From DAOVRD01 sp964521715 (GTDB lineage: Bacteria; Planctomycetota; Brocadiia; SM23-32), in contig CAZFSS010000012.1 of the NCBI GenBank assembly GCA_964521715.1, positions 1-64,000 on the forward strand: a stretch of 64,000 bases of DNA. The letters are read 5' to 3'. Position 1 is the first letter of the stretch, and each line of letters starts with the position of its first letter. The notes beneath the pieces were generated by a model. It was not told the DNA's origin. It saw only the letters and a list, made by a program, of their open reading frames with translations, and did no database searches. Made by a program: the position numbers and the translations under genes. Below, piece after piece: positions 37,701 to 45,224 of this stretch.

Positions 37701-38067
37701 CAGTGCGGACCGCGCCGTTTTCCTTACTTCCTGATTCCGCATTCAGCATTCCGAATTGCCGTCCATGCGGCGTTCCCGCCAGCTTGCGCTCGCTGACGAT
37801 GCGGCACAGGTTGGCGTAGCCCGCCCGGTCGGCCGCCAGCAGCACGCACTGCTCGGAGCCGTGGACGATCTCGGCGCCGATGATGGGCTTGATGCCCGCC
37901 TTGCGCGCTGCCTCGTAGAAGAACATCGCCCCGTAGAGGCCGTTCGTGTCGGTCAGGGCCACGGCGGGCAGGCCCATCTGCGCGGCTGCCTGCACCAGCT
38001 CCTCCACGCTGAAGGCGCCCTGGAGCAGGCTGTAATTCGAATGCACGTGCAGATGGACGAAGTCCAT
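34759..38067 (-). CDS. dnaE: DNA polymerase III alpha subunit, short DnaE/DnaE2-type
   Basis: 1102 residues. The N-terminal PHP domain begins FVHLHVHSNYSLLQGAF with the HxH intact. The palm has PDIDIDFCWRRRDDVINYVYGRYPKG near residue 425, and the fingers contain the FAAYSYCKAHASTYGHISYQASYLKAHWPAEFLA block. An HhH and a C-terminal OB domain end the protein; the tau-binding tail of E. coli DnaE is absent. Length and several motifs recall the translesion polymerase DnaE2 (ImuC), but no imuAB genes are adjacent. Residues ~104-143 come from an in-frame heptad-repeat element. AGGAG lies 8 nt before the ATG; the longer upstream frame to 39183 is antisense. Confidence 0.9.
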   Translation of the reverse strand: MDFVHLHVHSNYSLLQGAFSVEELVQAAAQMGLPAVALTDTNGLYGAMFFYEAARKAGIKPIIGAEIVHGSEQCVLLAADRAGYANLCRIVSERKLAGTPHGRQFGMLNAESGSKENGAVRTGRPLRTPHSSLSIPHSAFRIPFDLAAGIAAGCEGLFVLTATPSLLRRLRDVVPEGRLYAELRADTPHSFETRCPTLRGADGPREAGSREALADAADRLGIPPAATVNVNFLRREDRRTHAVLSAIRENVDLKGIEDRRSPYGELADPHAFFQSPQQVAARLPSGVREEAMRNTLRIAEACELDPTSDVPRFPRAGQLGIDEPCRHLREVAYAGARRRYGKVESQVKARLDRELAVIEKLDFCDYFLVVHDIVAFAEREGIPHVGRGSAANSIVSYSLGISAVDPLKFDLYFERFLNEFRTDVPDIDIDFCWRRRDDVINYVYGRYPKGQVAMVSTHSTLRARSAFRDVARVMGLPLEEIDRHSRKLPCYGASSIHEAMETFPEMADFPIAEEPWHTVVETALKIDGYARHLSIHLGGLVIGDRPLTWYTALENSAKGIVVTQYEMDSIGMTGLVKIDLLGQRSLSIVSEAARNVQELRGIRVDLEKLPDRDPRTATLLRHGRTMGCFQIESPGMRQLLQMLQAESIMDLIQGLSLIRPGPSSSGMKQAFIRRMRGEEPTTYPTALLAEALSKTYGIMLYQEDILRVAEAVAGFSLAEGDELRKYISKKRSREKLQQLRDKFVEGAAGRGVQPGVAEDIWRQIESFAAYSYCKAHASTYGHISYQASYLKAHWPAEFLASVIANKAGFYDARTYLEEARRFNVKVLNPCVNRSDIECRAELAGGPGHSGAIRPGLEFVKSLATSTIKQMLQQRTIRPFESLEDFCARVRLAREELENLILCGAFDAFGLSRPTLMMKVDRILRRGKGDGARYVRRSTACPPHGGACRARVEGLFESAAVHAAPVPVPQQPPYPLWERVLWELKILGFSHSGHPLDAWDGDLTRSGVTPSFDVKKNAGRKVAVVGWLVTTRRAVTRKHEYMEFLTLEDRHGVMEAVVFPDVYRRCGRWIGGAGCYRVTGTVKEQHGAASIVADQVEPLPLPE
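37640..37757. repeat. Heptad-repeat palindromic element inside dnaE
   Basis: Four tandem GGAATGC (37640-37667) lead to GTGAGGA, GTGAGGA, GTGCGGA (37671-37691). The other end has ATTCCGC, ATTCAGC, ATTCCGA (37734-37754), the inverted complement of the first arm. The element keeps the dnaE frame and adds the residues ...TPHSSLSIPHSAFRIP. The centre (37692-37733) is unique. Confidence 0.75.
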
Positions 38068-38097
38068 GGCCTTGACTCCTGTGCCGTTTCCATCTAT

Positions 38098-38126
38098 ACT
38101 ATACACATATATAACCCGGCTGTCAA
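38098..38126 (-). promoter_or_regulatory. dnaE promoter
   Basis: Minus-strand TTGACA (38126-38121), exactly 17 bp, then TATAGT (38103-38098). Predicted +1 near 38091, giving a 24-nt leader with AGGAG. No LexA-like dyad is seen over it. Confidence 0.75.
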
Positions 38127-38228
38127 TGGCGCCGGGGACGGCCGGGCCCGAATAAGTTCGGGCCCTCCCGCGTATTGATCGCAGGGAGATGGAAGGCTTG
38201 ACGTTCGGCAGGCCAGCGGGTAGCGTAC

Positions 38229-38247
38229 GGCCGGCGAACCACAACGA
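38229..38247 (+). repeat. 19-bp direct repeat, left copy
   Basis: GGCCGGCGAACCACAACGA. It is repeated at 40077-40095 with one mismatch (AGCGA), on either side of the 577-residue membrane-protein gene. Similar CACGACG sequence trails both copies. Confidence 0.55.
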
Positions 38248-38304
38248 CACAACGTGCACGACGGCGGAAGGATCAGGCGGGGACAGCGCCAGGGAGTCGC
38301 AATA

Positions 38305-40038
38305 GTGAAAGCGGGGGAAGAACCGGAAGCGGCGGAAGCCGCTGAGGAAGGCGAGCGTCCGGAAGCAACCGCCCCAGCCGCGCCGAAGCGGCTGCCGGGG
38401 CTCTGGGTTATCTGCGTGTTGCTCGCGCTGCTCGGCATGTTCTGGATCTCCATGACGTTCTTCGCCACGCCGCTGGGCGTCGCCGTCTACGGCGGCATCG
38501 CCCTCCTCCATATGGGCGCGGCGGTGGGCCTCTGGCTGCGTGTGAACGCGGTGCGGTTGACCGTGATGGTCTTGTTGGTGGCTTGCGCCGCTGTCTCGGC
38601 CATCGGCTGGGCGCTCGGCGCAAAGGACAACGTGGCCGCGGCGATTCCGTTGGTCTTCTCGTTTGGGATCATGGTCTACCTGTGGCTGCGCCGTGCGCAT
38701 TTCCGGACGGAGCGTGACCGCAAGCCAGGGCTTTGGTCCTGGCCTGGTGCCGCGGCTGCGTGCGTGGTGCTTGCGCTGGGCGTGGCCTCGGTGCTCCTGA
38801 TGACCGTTGACGATGCCCGGAAGTCGTTGCCCGACCTGGAACTGCAAGGTGAGCCGGTGCGGGACGATGAGAACGGCTTCGTGGTCATCCAGGAGATGAT
38901 GAACCGATTTCCCATAATGGACGACGAGGAGCTGAACCTGGCCACGGGCGGAAGTGCCGGCCACGGGCGGCTTGAACCAGAGGAACGTAGTGCGCTTGCG
39001 CCGCAGGTGGTGGCGAAATGGGAGCCTTGTCTTCGGATGCTCGACGAGGCGCTCAGCCGTCCGCACTTCGTCGCCAGCGGGCCTGTCGGCTTCCTTGACG
39101 CTGGCGAGTACGACGGAGACTGGTCTGTCTACTGCCGCAATCTGGCGCGCCTGGTCTTGCTGTCCTCCGATCTGGCGATGCACCGCGGAGACGCTCCAGC
39201 GGCGATGCAGGCGGCGGACAAGGCCGTTGAGTTCGGCGTCCGGGTGGCCGGGAGCAGGCGCTCAATCCTGGCGTATCTTGTTGGCCACGCCATCATGGCG
39301 CTTGGCCTGGAGCAGGTGCGGGAGGTGTCCGCTTCGCCGGGCGTGTCCGTGGACGTCCTTCACGGCGAGATTGCCGGGCTGCCCTCACCGAAGCGCGTCA
39401 AGCAAGCCCTGGGCGAGTCGCTCAAAGGGGAGCTGCGATACCAGGAAGCGATGCTCAGGGATCTGATGGACTTCCCCGCCGCCCTGGAAGCTTCAGGGCA
39501 AGGGTCGCAGCACTGCCTGGCGAAGCTTAACCGCAAGACGCCGTTCCTTAAGCTGAACATGACTCTGAACCTGCTCGGCGATTATCTGCTGGAGACGCTT
39601 GGCGGCCTGGATCACTACAAGCAGCCGCCGCCTCAGGTGCAGTTTGACAGTATCGGCGGCTTGATCCGCGAGGTGGGGCTGATTCACCTTCTGCGGAACC
39701 CAATCGGGGACGTGCTGGTCACGATGCAACCGGATGTACTGCAGGGGATGTCCGGGGTGTGCTTCCGCCTGGTGGCGGACGTTGAGCTGACGCGGATCAT
39801 GCTGGCGCTGAGGTGCTATCATCTGGAGCATGGCCGGCTGCCGGAGTCGCTGGACGGGCTGGCGCCCGCGTACCTGGAACAGGTCCCCCCGGATCCATTC
39901 ACGGAGCAGCCGTTCGTCTACGAGCCGAACGCCGATCCGCCGCGTGTCTTCTCGGTGGGCCCGGATCAGAAGGCGGACGAGCCCGGCGCGGAGGAGCACG
40001 ACGACATCGTCGTCGAGCTCTCGTTCGCTGCGCAGTGA
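38305..40038 (+). CDS. Hypothetical membrane protein with pseudopilin-like C-terminus
   Basis: 577 residues. A charged N-terminus (Glu/Ala/Pro-rich, ~25 residues) precedes four hydrophobic segments (about residues 33-58, 64-78, 85-101, 106-125) and a fifth at ~148-168. A long, mostly helical soluble region follows. The last ~70 residues (ELTRIMLALRCYHLEHGRLPESLDGLAP, VPPDPFTEQPFVYEP, VFSVGPDQKADE) resemble the C-terminal part of type II pseudopilin GspG-like proteins, a tail common in planctomycete proteins. GTG at 38305 follows AGGGAG by 8 nt. No function is assigned. Confidence 0.65.
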   Translation: MKAGEEPEAAEAAEEGERPEATAPAAPKRLPGLWVICVLLALLGMFWISMTFFATPLGVAVYGGIALLHMGAAVGLWLRVNAVRLTVMVLLVACAAVSAIGWALGAKDNVAAAIPLVFSFGIMVYLWLRRAHFRTERDRKPGLWSWPGAAAACVVLALGVASVLLMTVDDARKSLPDLELQGEPVRDDENGFVVIQEMMNRFPIMDDEELNLATGGSAGHGRLEPEERSALAPQVVAKWEPCLRMLDEALSRPHFVASGPVGFLDAGEYDGDWSVYCRNLARLVLLSSDLAMHRGDAPAAMQAADKAVEFGVRVAGSRRSILAYLVGHAIMALGLEQVREVSASPGVSVDVLHGEIAGLPSPKRVKQALGESLKGELRYQEAMLRDLMDFPAALEASGQGSQHCLAKLNRKTPFLKLNMTLNLLGDYLLETLGGLDHYKQPPPQVQFDSIGGLIREVGLIHLLRNPIGDVLVTMQPDVLQGMSGVCFRLVADVELTRIMLALRCYHLEHGRLPESLDGLAPAYLEQVPPDPFTEQPFVYEPNADPPRVFSVGPDQKADEPGAEEHDDIVVELSFAAQ

Positions 40039-40076
40039 TGCGTGACAACACGACTCAGACGCGGCAGACTGCGGAA

Positions 40077-40095
40077 GGCCGGCGAACCACAGCGA
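40077..40095 (+). repeat. 19-bp direct repeat, right copy
   Basis: GGCCGGCGAACCACAGCGA; 18 of 19 identical to 38229-38247. Confidence 0.55.
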
Positions 40096-40128
40096 GCACG
40101 ACGCCACGATGGAATGGAGGCTGAGGCG

Positions 40129-40980
40129 ATGCAGGCAGGAAACACGCAATTGCACGTCGGCCCGGCTGGCTGGTCCTATGAGGATTGGGAAGGCATCGTC
40201 TACCCTGAGCCCCGGCCCCGCGGCTTCCGGCCGCCGACGTTCCTGGCCCAGTACTTCAACACGATCGAGGTCAACAGCACCTTCTACCGCCCGCCCAACG
40301 CCGGCTACTGCGAGCGCTGGGTTAAGGACGTGGCCGCCCGGCCGGACTTCCTCTACACCGCCAAGCTCTGGCAGCGCTTCACGCACGAGCGCCAGGAGCA
40401 CTGGATGCGCAAGGAGGTCGAGGTCTTCCGCGACGGCATCGCCCCGCTGGTCGAGGCGGGCAAGCTCGGCGCGCTGCTCGTTCAGTTCCCGTGGTCCTTC
40501 CGCTACAGCCGCAGCAGCGAGCAGCACGTGAAGGGCGTGGTGGACGAGTTCGGCGACCTGCCGCTGGTGCTCGAGGTGCGGCACAGTGGCTGGATCCAGG
40601 ACCGCGCTCTCCAGTTCATCGAGTCGCTCGGCGTGGGCTTCTGCAACATCGACCAGCCGGCGTTCCGCAACAATATTCCGCTGACCTCCTACGCATTCGG
40701 CCCGAGGGGGTACCTGCGCCTGCACGGGCGCAACGCCGAGGCGTGGTTCGACAAGGACGCGGGCCGAGACCAGCGCTACGACTACTTCTACAGCGACGAG
40801 GAGCTCGATGAGATCCAGGCCGCGCTGGAGGAGATCGCCGACCGGGTCGAGCGCATGTTCGTCATCGCCAACAACCATTACCGCGGGCAGGCCGTGGCGG
40901 CGGGCCTCCAGGTCATCCAACGCCTGACGGGGGAGCGGCTCGAGCCCCCCGGCCGGGTGGGCGAGCTCTACGGCGTCTGA
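40129..40980 (+). CDS. DUF72-family TIM-barrel protein
   Basis: 283 residues of the YecE/DUF72 family: HVGPAGWSYEDWEGIVYP, YFNTIEVNSTFYRPP, FLYTAKLWQRFTH, LLVQFPWSF, LEVRHSGW and the C-terminal VFVIANNHYRGQA-like block (FVIANNHYRGQA). The fold is a TIM barrel; no reaction is established. GGAGG (40116-40120) supports the ATG at 40129 over one at 40114. Confidence 0.92.
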   Translation: MQAGNTQLHVGPAGWSYEDWEGIVYPEPRPRGFRPPTFLAQYFNTIEVNSTFYRPPNAGYCERWVKDVAARPDFLYTAKLWQRFTHERQEHWMRKEVEVFRDGIAPLVEAGKLGALLVQFPWSFRYSRSSEQHVKGVVDEFGDLPLVLEVRHSGWIQDRALQFIESLGVGFCNIDQPAFRNNIPLTSYAFGPRGYLRLHGRNAEAWFDKDAGRDQRYDYFYSDEELDEIQAALEEIADRVERMFVIANNHYRGQAVAAGLQVIQRLTGERLEPPGRVGELYGV

Positions 40981-41090
40981 GGGGGGCCGTAACAGCAGCG
41001 GCCAGCCGCCGGCGCGCCGTAGCGGCGCTTCCCGGCCTTCGCAGCCGAGGCGGCTCCGGCGGAGTGGGCATGGCGCCCCGCGAAGGCGGG

Positions 41091-41219
41091 TGGTCAGTGG
41101 CCAGTTGCCAGAACCGGCCACGCTTGGCCGCCGAACGGCGGGGCGAGTAGGGGCACGGCGAGCCGTGCCCGAGCAGGAGCAAGAGAAGGAGTAGGGGCAC
41201 GGCGGGCCGTGCCCGAGCA
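41091..41219. repeat. Tandem heptads and a duplicated 30-bp hairpin
   Basis: Three tandem heptads TGGTCAG-TGGCCAG-TTGCCAG (41091-41111). Then a 30-bp unit occurs twice (41146-41175 and 41190-41219, one mismatch), each containing the hairpin GGGCACGGC/GCCGTGCCC (41151-41170; 41195-41214). The surrounding gap 40981-41242 holds no gene. Confidence 0.65.
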
Positions 41220-41242
41220 AGAGTGGGGGGGCAGCCGCCAAA

Positions 41243-41271
41243 TTGCAAACTCCCCGCCCCGCGCCTATAAT
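41243..41271 (+). promoter_or_regulatory. pyrD promoter (near-leaderless)
   Basis: TTGCAA (41243-41248), 17 bp, consensus TATAAT (41266-41271). Predicted +1 at about 41278, three nucleotides before the pyrD ATG. Confidence 0.65.
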
Positions 41272-41280
41272 GGCCCGGAC

Positions 41281-42231
41281 ATGGCGCATTTCCCCACACC
41301 ACGGCCCGACGTCTCCGTCGATCTGTGCGGCATACGGCTGGCCAACCCCACCATCCTGGCCTCCGGCATCCTCGGCATCTCCAGGGACATGATCGCGCGG
41401 GTCGCCGAGTGCGGCGCCGGCGCGGCCGTCATCAAGAGCGTAACAGTCCAGCCCCGCGCCGGACACAACAACCCCACGGTCATCGCCTACGAAGCCGGGC
41501 TGCTCAACGCCGTCGGCTACTCGAATCCTGGCGTCGAGGAAGCGGTCCGGGAGTTCGAGGGGATTGACGGCCTGCCGATCCCCGTCTTCGCCAGCGCCGT
41601 CGGGCAAGAGGCCGGGGAGTTCGCCGAGGTGGCGGCGCGACTGATGCCGTGCGGCTTTGCCGCCCTGGAGATACCGCTCTCTTGCCCGCACACGCCCGGA
41701 TACGGAACGCTGGCGGGGCACGGGACCCCTGAAGCCACGGAGCGCATCGCTCGCGCGGTCCGGTCTGCGACCGACCGGCCGGTCTTCGTCAAGCTCTCGC
41801 CGAACGTTGAGGGCATCGGCGAGCTGGCGCTGGCGGCGCTGGAAGGCGGGGCGGACGGCATCTCAGCGGTCAACACGCTCGGCCCGGGCATGGTCATCAA
41901 CGTCGAGGCGCGCGAGCCCGTGCTGGACTTCAAGGTGGGAGGCGTCTCCGGCCCCGCGCTCAGGCCCGTGGCCGTCCGATGCGTCTACGACGTGGCGACG
42001 GCCCTGCGGAAGGCAAAGAGGGAGGCCCCCATCATCGGCATCGGCGGCGTGGCCAGCGGGCGCGACGCGCTGGAGATGATCATGGCGGGCGCGACGGCGG
42101 TCGGCGTGGGGACGGCCGTGTACCAGAGAGGCATCGAGGTGTTCGGCACGATCGCCGCCGAGCTGCGGGACCTGTGCGCCCGTCTCGAGATCGCTTCAAT
42201 CGCAGAAGTCCGCGGAGCTGTCCTTGACTGA
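41281..42231 (+). CDS. pyrD: Dihydroorotate dehydrogenase, class 1B catalytic subunit
   Basis: 316 residues. It oxidises dihydroorotate to orotate in pyrimidine synthesis, using FMN. Motifs: LANPTILASGILG, SVTVQPRAGHN, the active-site Cys loop (IPLSCPHTPGYG), FVKLSPNV, and the FMN-phosphate site GIGGVASGRDALEMIMAGA. The following gene encodes the electron-transfer subunit, which fits class 1B (NAD+-dependent). It overlaps pyrK by 8 nt. The ATG at 41281 fits the family start; the promoter implies an almost leaderless mRNA. Confidence 0.93.
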   Translation: MAHFPTPRPDVSVDLCGIRLANPTILASGILGISRDMIARVAECGAGAAVIKSVTVQPRAGHNNPTVIAYEAGLLNAVGYSNPGVEEAVREFEGIDGLPIPVFASAVGQEAGEFAEVAARLMPCGFAALEIPLSCPHTPGYGTLAGHGTPEATERIARAVRSATDRPVFVKLSPNVEGIGELALAALEGGADGISAVNTLGPGMVINVEAREPVLDFKVGGVSGPALRPVAVRCVYDVATALRKAKREAPIIGIGGVASGRDALEMIMAGATAVGVGTAVYQRGIEVFGTIAAELRDLCARLEIASIAEVRGAVLD

Positions 42232-43141
42232 AGCGCAACAGCGGCGGCAGGGCACGCACGGCGCGCCGGGTCGGGTCAGCGGGCCGAGGCTGTCGCTCCC
42301 CGTGATGCTCACGGTCACGGAGGTCAAGCGCGAGAGCACTGACGTGGTCACGCTGTTCCTCCGCAGGCCGGATCCGGGCGTGGCTGCGGCGCAGGGGCTC
42401 GACCTGAGTGAGTTCGCGCCCGGCCGGTTCTTCATGGTGTGGTTGCCTCGGCTGGACGAGAAGCCCTACGCCATCGCGTACATGGAGGACGAACGGCTGG
42501 GCATAGCGGTGCAGCAGCGCGGGCCGTTCTCGACAGCGCTGTGCGGGCTGACGCCGGGCGCGAAGGTCGGCCTGCGCGGCCCCTTCGGGCGCGGCTTCCG
42601 GGGCATGGAGCAGTATGCCGACTCGGCGCGCGTCGCCCTGGTGGGGGGCGGCTGCGGCATGGCCGTGCTGGCGCCGCTGACCGGGCGGATGCCCCGCGCC
42701 GTCATCGTGCAGGGGGCCCGAAGCGCGGACCTGCTGATCTTCCGGGATAGGTTTCCCGACCAGGTCATCTTCACGGACGACGGCTCGGCCGGGCGACGCG
42801 GCTTCCCGACCGAATGGCTGGCGGAGCGGGCCGAGGCCGGCGCGCTCGACGCCGTCTACACGTGCGGACCGGAGGACATGATGGCACGGGTGGCCGACGT
42901 GTGCCGGGCCGCCGGGATTGCGTGCCAGGCCGCCCTGGAACGCTACATGAAATGCGGGATCGGCGTGTGCGGCCAGTGCGACTGCGACGGCAGGCGCGTC
43001 TGCGTCGAAGGGCCGGTCTTCAGCCTCGAGGAGCTGGACCGGATGCCGAGCTTCGGGCGCACGAGGCGGGACAAGGCGGGCGCGCGCATCGGCGTCGGCG
43101 GCGCTGATCGCTGTCCTTCGGCTCCGCGGCCGAGGAACTGA
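42224..43141 (+). CDS. pyrK: Dihydroorotate dehydrogenase electron-transfer subunit (PyrK)
   Basis: 305 residues of the ferredoxin-reductase-like family. FAD domain (FMVWLPRLDEKPYAI), NAD domain (ALVGGGCGMAVLAPL; YTCGPEDMM), and a [2Fe-2S] site with cysteines spaced x4, x2, x7 (CGIGVCGQC...C). It passes electrons from PyrD to NAD+. The TTG at 42224 is used; an ATG at 42305 lies too far in, after the first strand. The C-terminal ~30 residues (after KAGARIG) are extra and low in complexity. Confidence 0.88.
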   Translation: MTEAQQRRQGTHGAPGRVSGPRLSLPVMLTVTEVKRESTDVVTLFLRRPDPGVAAAQGLDLSEFAPGRFFMVWLPRLDEKPYAIAYMEDERLGIAVQQRGPFSTALCGLTPGAKVGLRGPFGRGFRGMEQYADSARVALVGGGCGMAVLAPLTGRMPRAVIVQGARSADLLIFRDRFPDQVIFTDDGSAGRRGFPTEWLAERAEAGALDAVYTCGPEDMMARVADVCRAAGIACQAALERYMKCGIGVCGQCDCDGRRVCVEGPVFSLEELDRMPSFGRTRRDKAGARIGVGGADRCPSAPRPRN

Positions 43142-43170
43142 CCCGGCCGGCTCACCCACGGGGAGCGGCA

Positions 43171-43458
43171 ATGCTGAAACCTGCACAACGGTTCCTGTCG
43201 GCCCGGCTCTGGTGGCGGCCGTTCGCGGGCGCGACCAGCTTGGAGCGTGCCGGCGTGCTCGCGGCCGGGCTCGGGAACTCGGGCGCCCCGGCGGGCTTCG
43301 GCCGCTTGGTGCTCGAGGCATACCAGAAGCATCCGACGCTGTACGCGCTCGCCAGCGTCATTGCGTTGCTTGTAGCCGGCGCTCTGCTGGGCCTGGCCAC
43401 CGAGGCCGCACTCGCGTTCCTCGGATGCGAGACGGAGGCCGCAGAGCGCGTCGAATGA
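43171..43458 (+). CDS. Hypothetical protein, 95 residues
   Basis: One hydrophobic segment near the C-terminus (LYALASVIALLVAGALLGLA, ~57-76) and a tail ending CETEAAERVE. GGGGAG precedes the ATG. Located between pyrK and a TSUP transporter on the same strand, it is probably in that transcript. No family recognised. Confidence 0.45.
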   Translation: MLKPAQRFLSARLWWRPFAGATSLERAGVLAAGLGNSGAPAGFGRLVLEAYQKHPTLYALASVIALLVAGALLGLATEAALAFLGCETEAAERVE

Positions 43459-43476
43459 CGTTTCGGACGGCTCCCC

Positions 43477-44526
43477 ATGGATGCATTCCAGACATTCCTG
43501 CCTTTCGTGGGCAGGGAGTTCAGCGTGCTGGTCCTGGTGGCTATCGGCTTCGCCGTGGGGGTACTGGCCGGCTTCTTCGGGATGGGCGGCGGGTGGGTGC
43601 TGACGCCGGCCCTCTACAGCTTCGGCTTTCCCATGCAGCTCGCCATCGGCACGGGACTGGCCAACATCACGGCCCAAAGCGCGCTCGCCACCGTGAAGCA
43701 CCGGAAGATGGGGAACGTGGACTTCGTCCTCGGCGTGGCGGTCGGCGTCCCCATGATGGTCGGCGTGGAGGCGGGCAAGCGCGTCGTCACGTGGCTCGTG
43801 TCCGTGGGCCTGGCCGGGACCATGGTGGGCTGGGTCTACGTGGTGCTCCTGGTGGCGCTGGCGGCCTACATGGTGCGGGACTACGTGCGGACGCTGCGCC
43901 GGGCTTCCCCCGCGCCGGAGTCGGACGGCTCTCCGAAGGCTGGCCCGAGCGACGGGACCGAGCGCAGAACGGCCGGTGGCCTCCGGGCGATCCGTCCGGC
44001 CGTCACGCTGCCCAGTTGCGGGGTCGAGGTGTCCGTCTGGCTACTGGTGGGGCTGGGATTGATGGTCGGGTTCCTGGCCGGCCTGCTGGGGACGGGCGGC
44101 GGCTTCGCGCTCGTGCCTGCCTTCGTCTACCTGATCGGCACGCCGACGCTGGTGGCCGTCGGGAGTAGCCTGCTCTGCGTCCTGCTCTCGGGGGCCTACG
44201 GCGCCTTCACCTACGGCCGGCAGGGGAGCGTGGAGATCATCGCCGTCCTCTGGATGCTGGCCGGGGCGGCCGTGGGCGCGCAGCTCGGAGCCGCCGCGAC
44301 AAGGCACGCGCGCGGCCACGGCATCCGGTTGCTCTACGCGGTGATGCTGCTGCTGGCCATGTGCGGCCTGGTGATGAAGCAGCTTGCCGTGATGCCGAAC
44401 GCGGAGGGGGACTCACGGCTCGCCCCTGTCGTCATATTGGGCGGTGCCGTGGTGACGTGCCTGATGATACTCGGGCGGATGGCTGCTTCGCTCATGGCCG
44501 GGGGCAGGGGCAGGGGCGTCGCCTGA
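43477..44526 (+). CDS. TSUP-family (TauE/SafE) membrane transporter
   Basis: 349 residues with about eight transmembrane helices in two halves. Each half carries the TSUP glycine motif: GVLAGFFGMGGGWVLTPAL in the first, GFLAGLLGTGGGFALVPAF in the second. A hydrophilic loop of about 40 residues joins them (RRASPAPESDG...). The family exports or imports sulfite, sulfonates and related anions; no sulphur-metabolism gene lies next to it, so the substrate is open. Confidence 0.88.
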   Translation: MDAFQTFLPFVGREFSVLVLVAIGFAVGVLAGFFGMGGGWVLTPALYSFGFPMQLAIGTGLANITAQSALATVKHRKMGNVDFVLGVAVGVPMMVGVEAGKRVVTWLVSVGLAGTMVGWVYVVLLVALAAYMVRDYVRTLRRASPAPESDGSPKAGPSDGTERRTAGGLRAIRPAVTLPSCGVEVSVWLLVGLGLMVGFLAGLLGTGGGFALVPAFVYLIGTPTLVAVGSSLLCVLLSGAYGAFTYGRQGSVEIIAVLWMLAGAAVGAQLGAAATRHARGHGIRLLYAVMLLLAMCGLVMKQLAVMPNAEGDSRLAPVVILGGAVVTCLMILGRMAASLMAGGRGRGVA

Positions 44527-44536
44527 AAAGGCGCCT

Positions 44537-45187
44537 TCAGCGGACCGCCTCGCGCGCGGCGTCCGTGGCGGCGAAGATGGCCTCCCTGAGCGCGTCGCAG
44601 AAGGCGGCGCTGTCGTTGTACTCCTCGGCGCGGACCGCAGGGCCGATCACAATCGCAATCCGCGCCCAGGGTTTGGGCACGACGAATTCGTCCCAGCTTG
44701 ACAGGGTCCAGCAGGGCCGGGCCGCCAGGCCGATTGGATAGACGGGCAGGCCGGAGCGCCTGGCGAGCAGGGCGGCCCCCGGCTGGACGGAGAACTTGGG
44801 CCCGCGCGGCCCGTCGGGCGTGATTGCCGCAGTCCAGCCCGCCTCCATCATGCCCAGCATGCCCCTGAGCAACCTGACGCTCCCCCGGGAGGTCGAGCCG
44901 CGGACCGACGCCATTCCGAACCGCTCCATCACCTGGGCTACGTACTCCCCGTCCCGGCTCTCGCTGACCGGCACGCATATCCGGTAGCCCCGGAAGTGCG
45001 TGAGCATCGCCAGGATGTGCCGGTGCCAGAAGGCGACCATGCCCGGCGCCCGGCCACGGCGCACGCTGAGATGCACTCCCGCCGGATCGATGACCTCAAC
45101 GTCCCACGTCGCGTGCAGCGCCCTCAACAGGCCGGCGCTGAGCCGGCCGGCGAGCCAGAACTGGATCCTGTTCCGAAGGACGGGCAT
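44537..45187 (-). CDS. DUF374 lysophospholipid acyltransferase-like protein
   Basis: 216 residues. VAFWHRHILAML contains the His of the family's active-site motif, and PDGPRGPKFSVQPGAALLARRSGLPVYPIG is the signature of DUF374/LPLAT proteins. Such proteins are predicted to acylate a lipid or lipid A at the inner membrane. The ATG at 45187 follows GGAGG by 5 nt; the longer in-frame lead is Pro/Arg-rich and rejected. It sits among other envelope genes. Confidence 0.85.
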   Translation of the reverse strand: MPVLRNRIQFWLAGRLSAGLLRALHATWDVEVIDPAGVHLSVRRGRAPGMVAFWHRHILAMLTHFRGYRICVPVSESRDGEYVAQVMERFGMASVRGSTSRGSVRLLRGMLGMMEAGWTAAITPDGPRGPKFSVQPGAALLARRSGLPVYPIGLAARPCWTLSSWDEFVVPKPWARIAIVIGPAVRAEEYNDSAAFCDALREAIFAATDAAREAVR

Positions 45188-45224
45188 GGCGGCCTCCGCC
45201 GGGGGCACGAGGCGCTTCGGCACG

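Noticed and set aside
38068..38130. LexA operator before dnaE, expected if it were an SOS polymerase
   Set aside because: No LexA-like dyad found near the promoter; only AT-rich TATA repeats.
38068..39183. Extension of the dnaE frame to 39183
   Set aside because: Lies beyond the dnaE promoter and ribosome site and is antisense to the membrane-protein gene.
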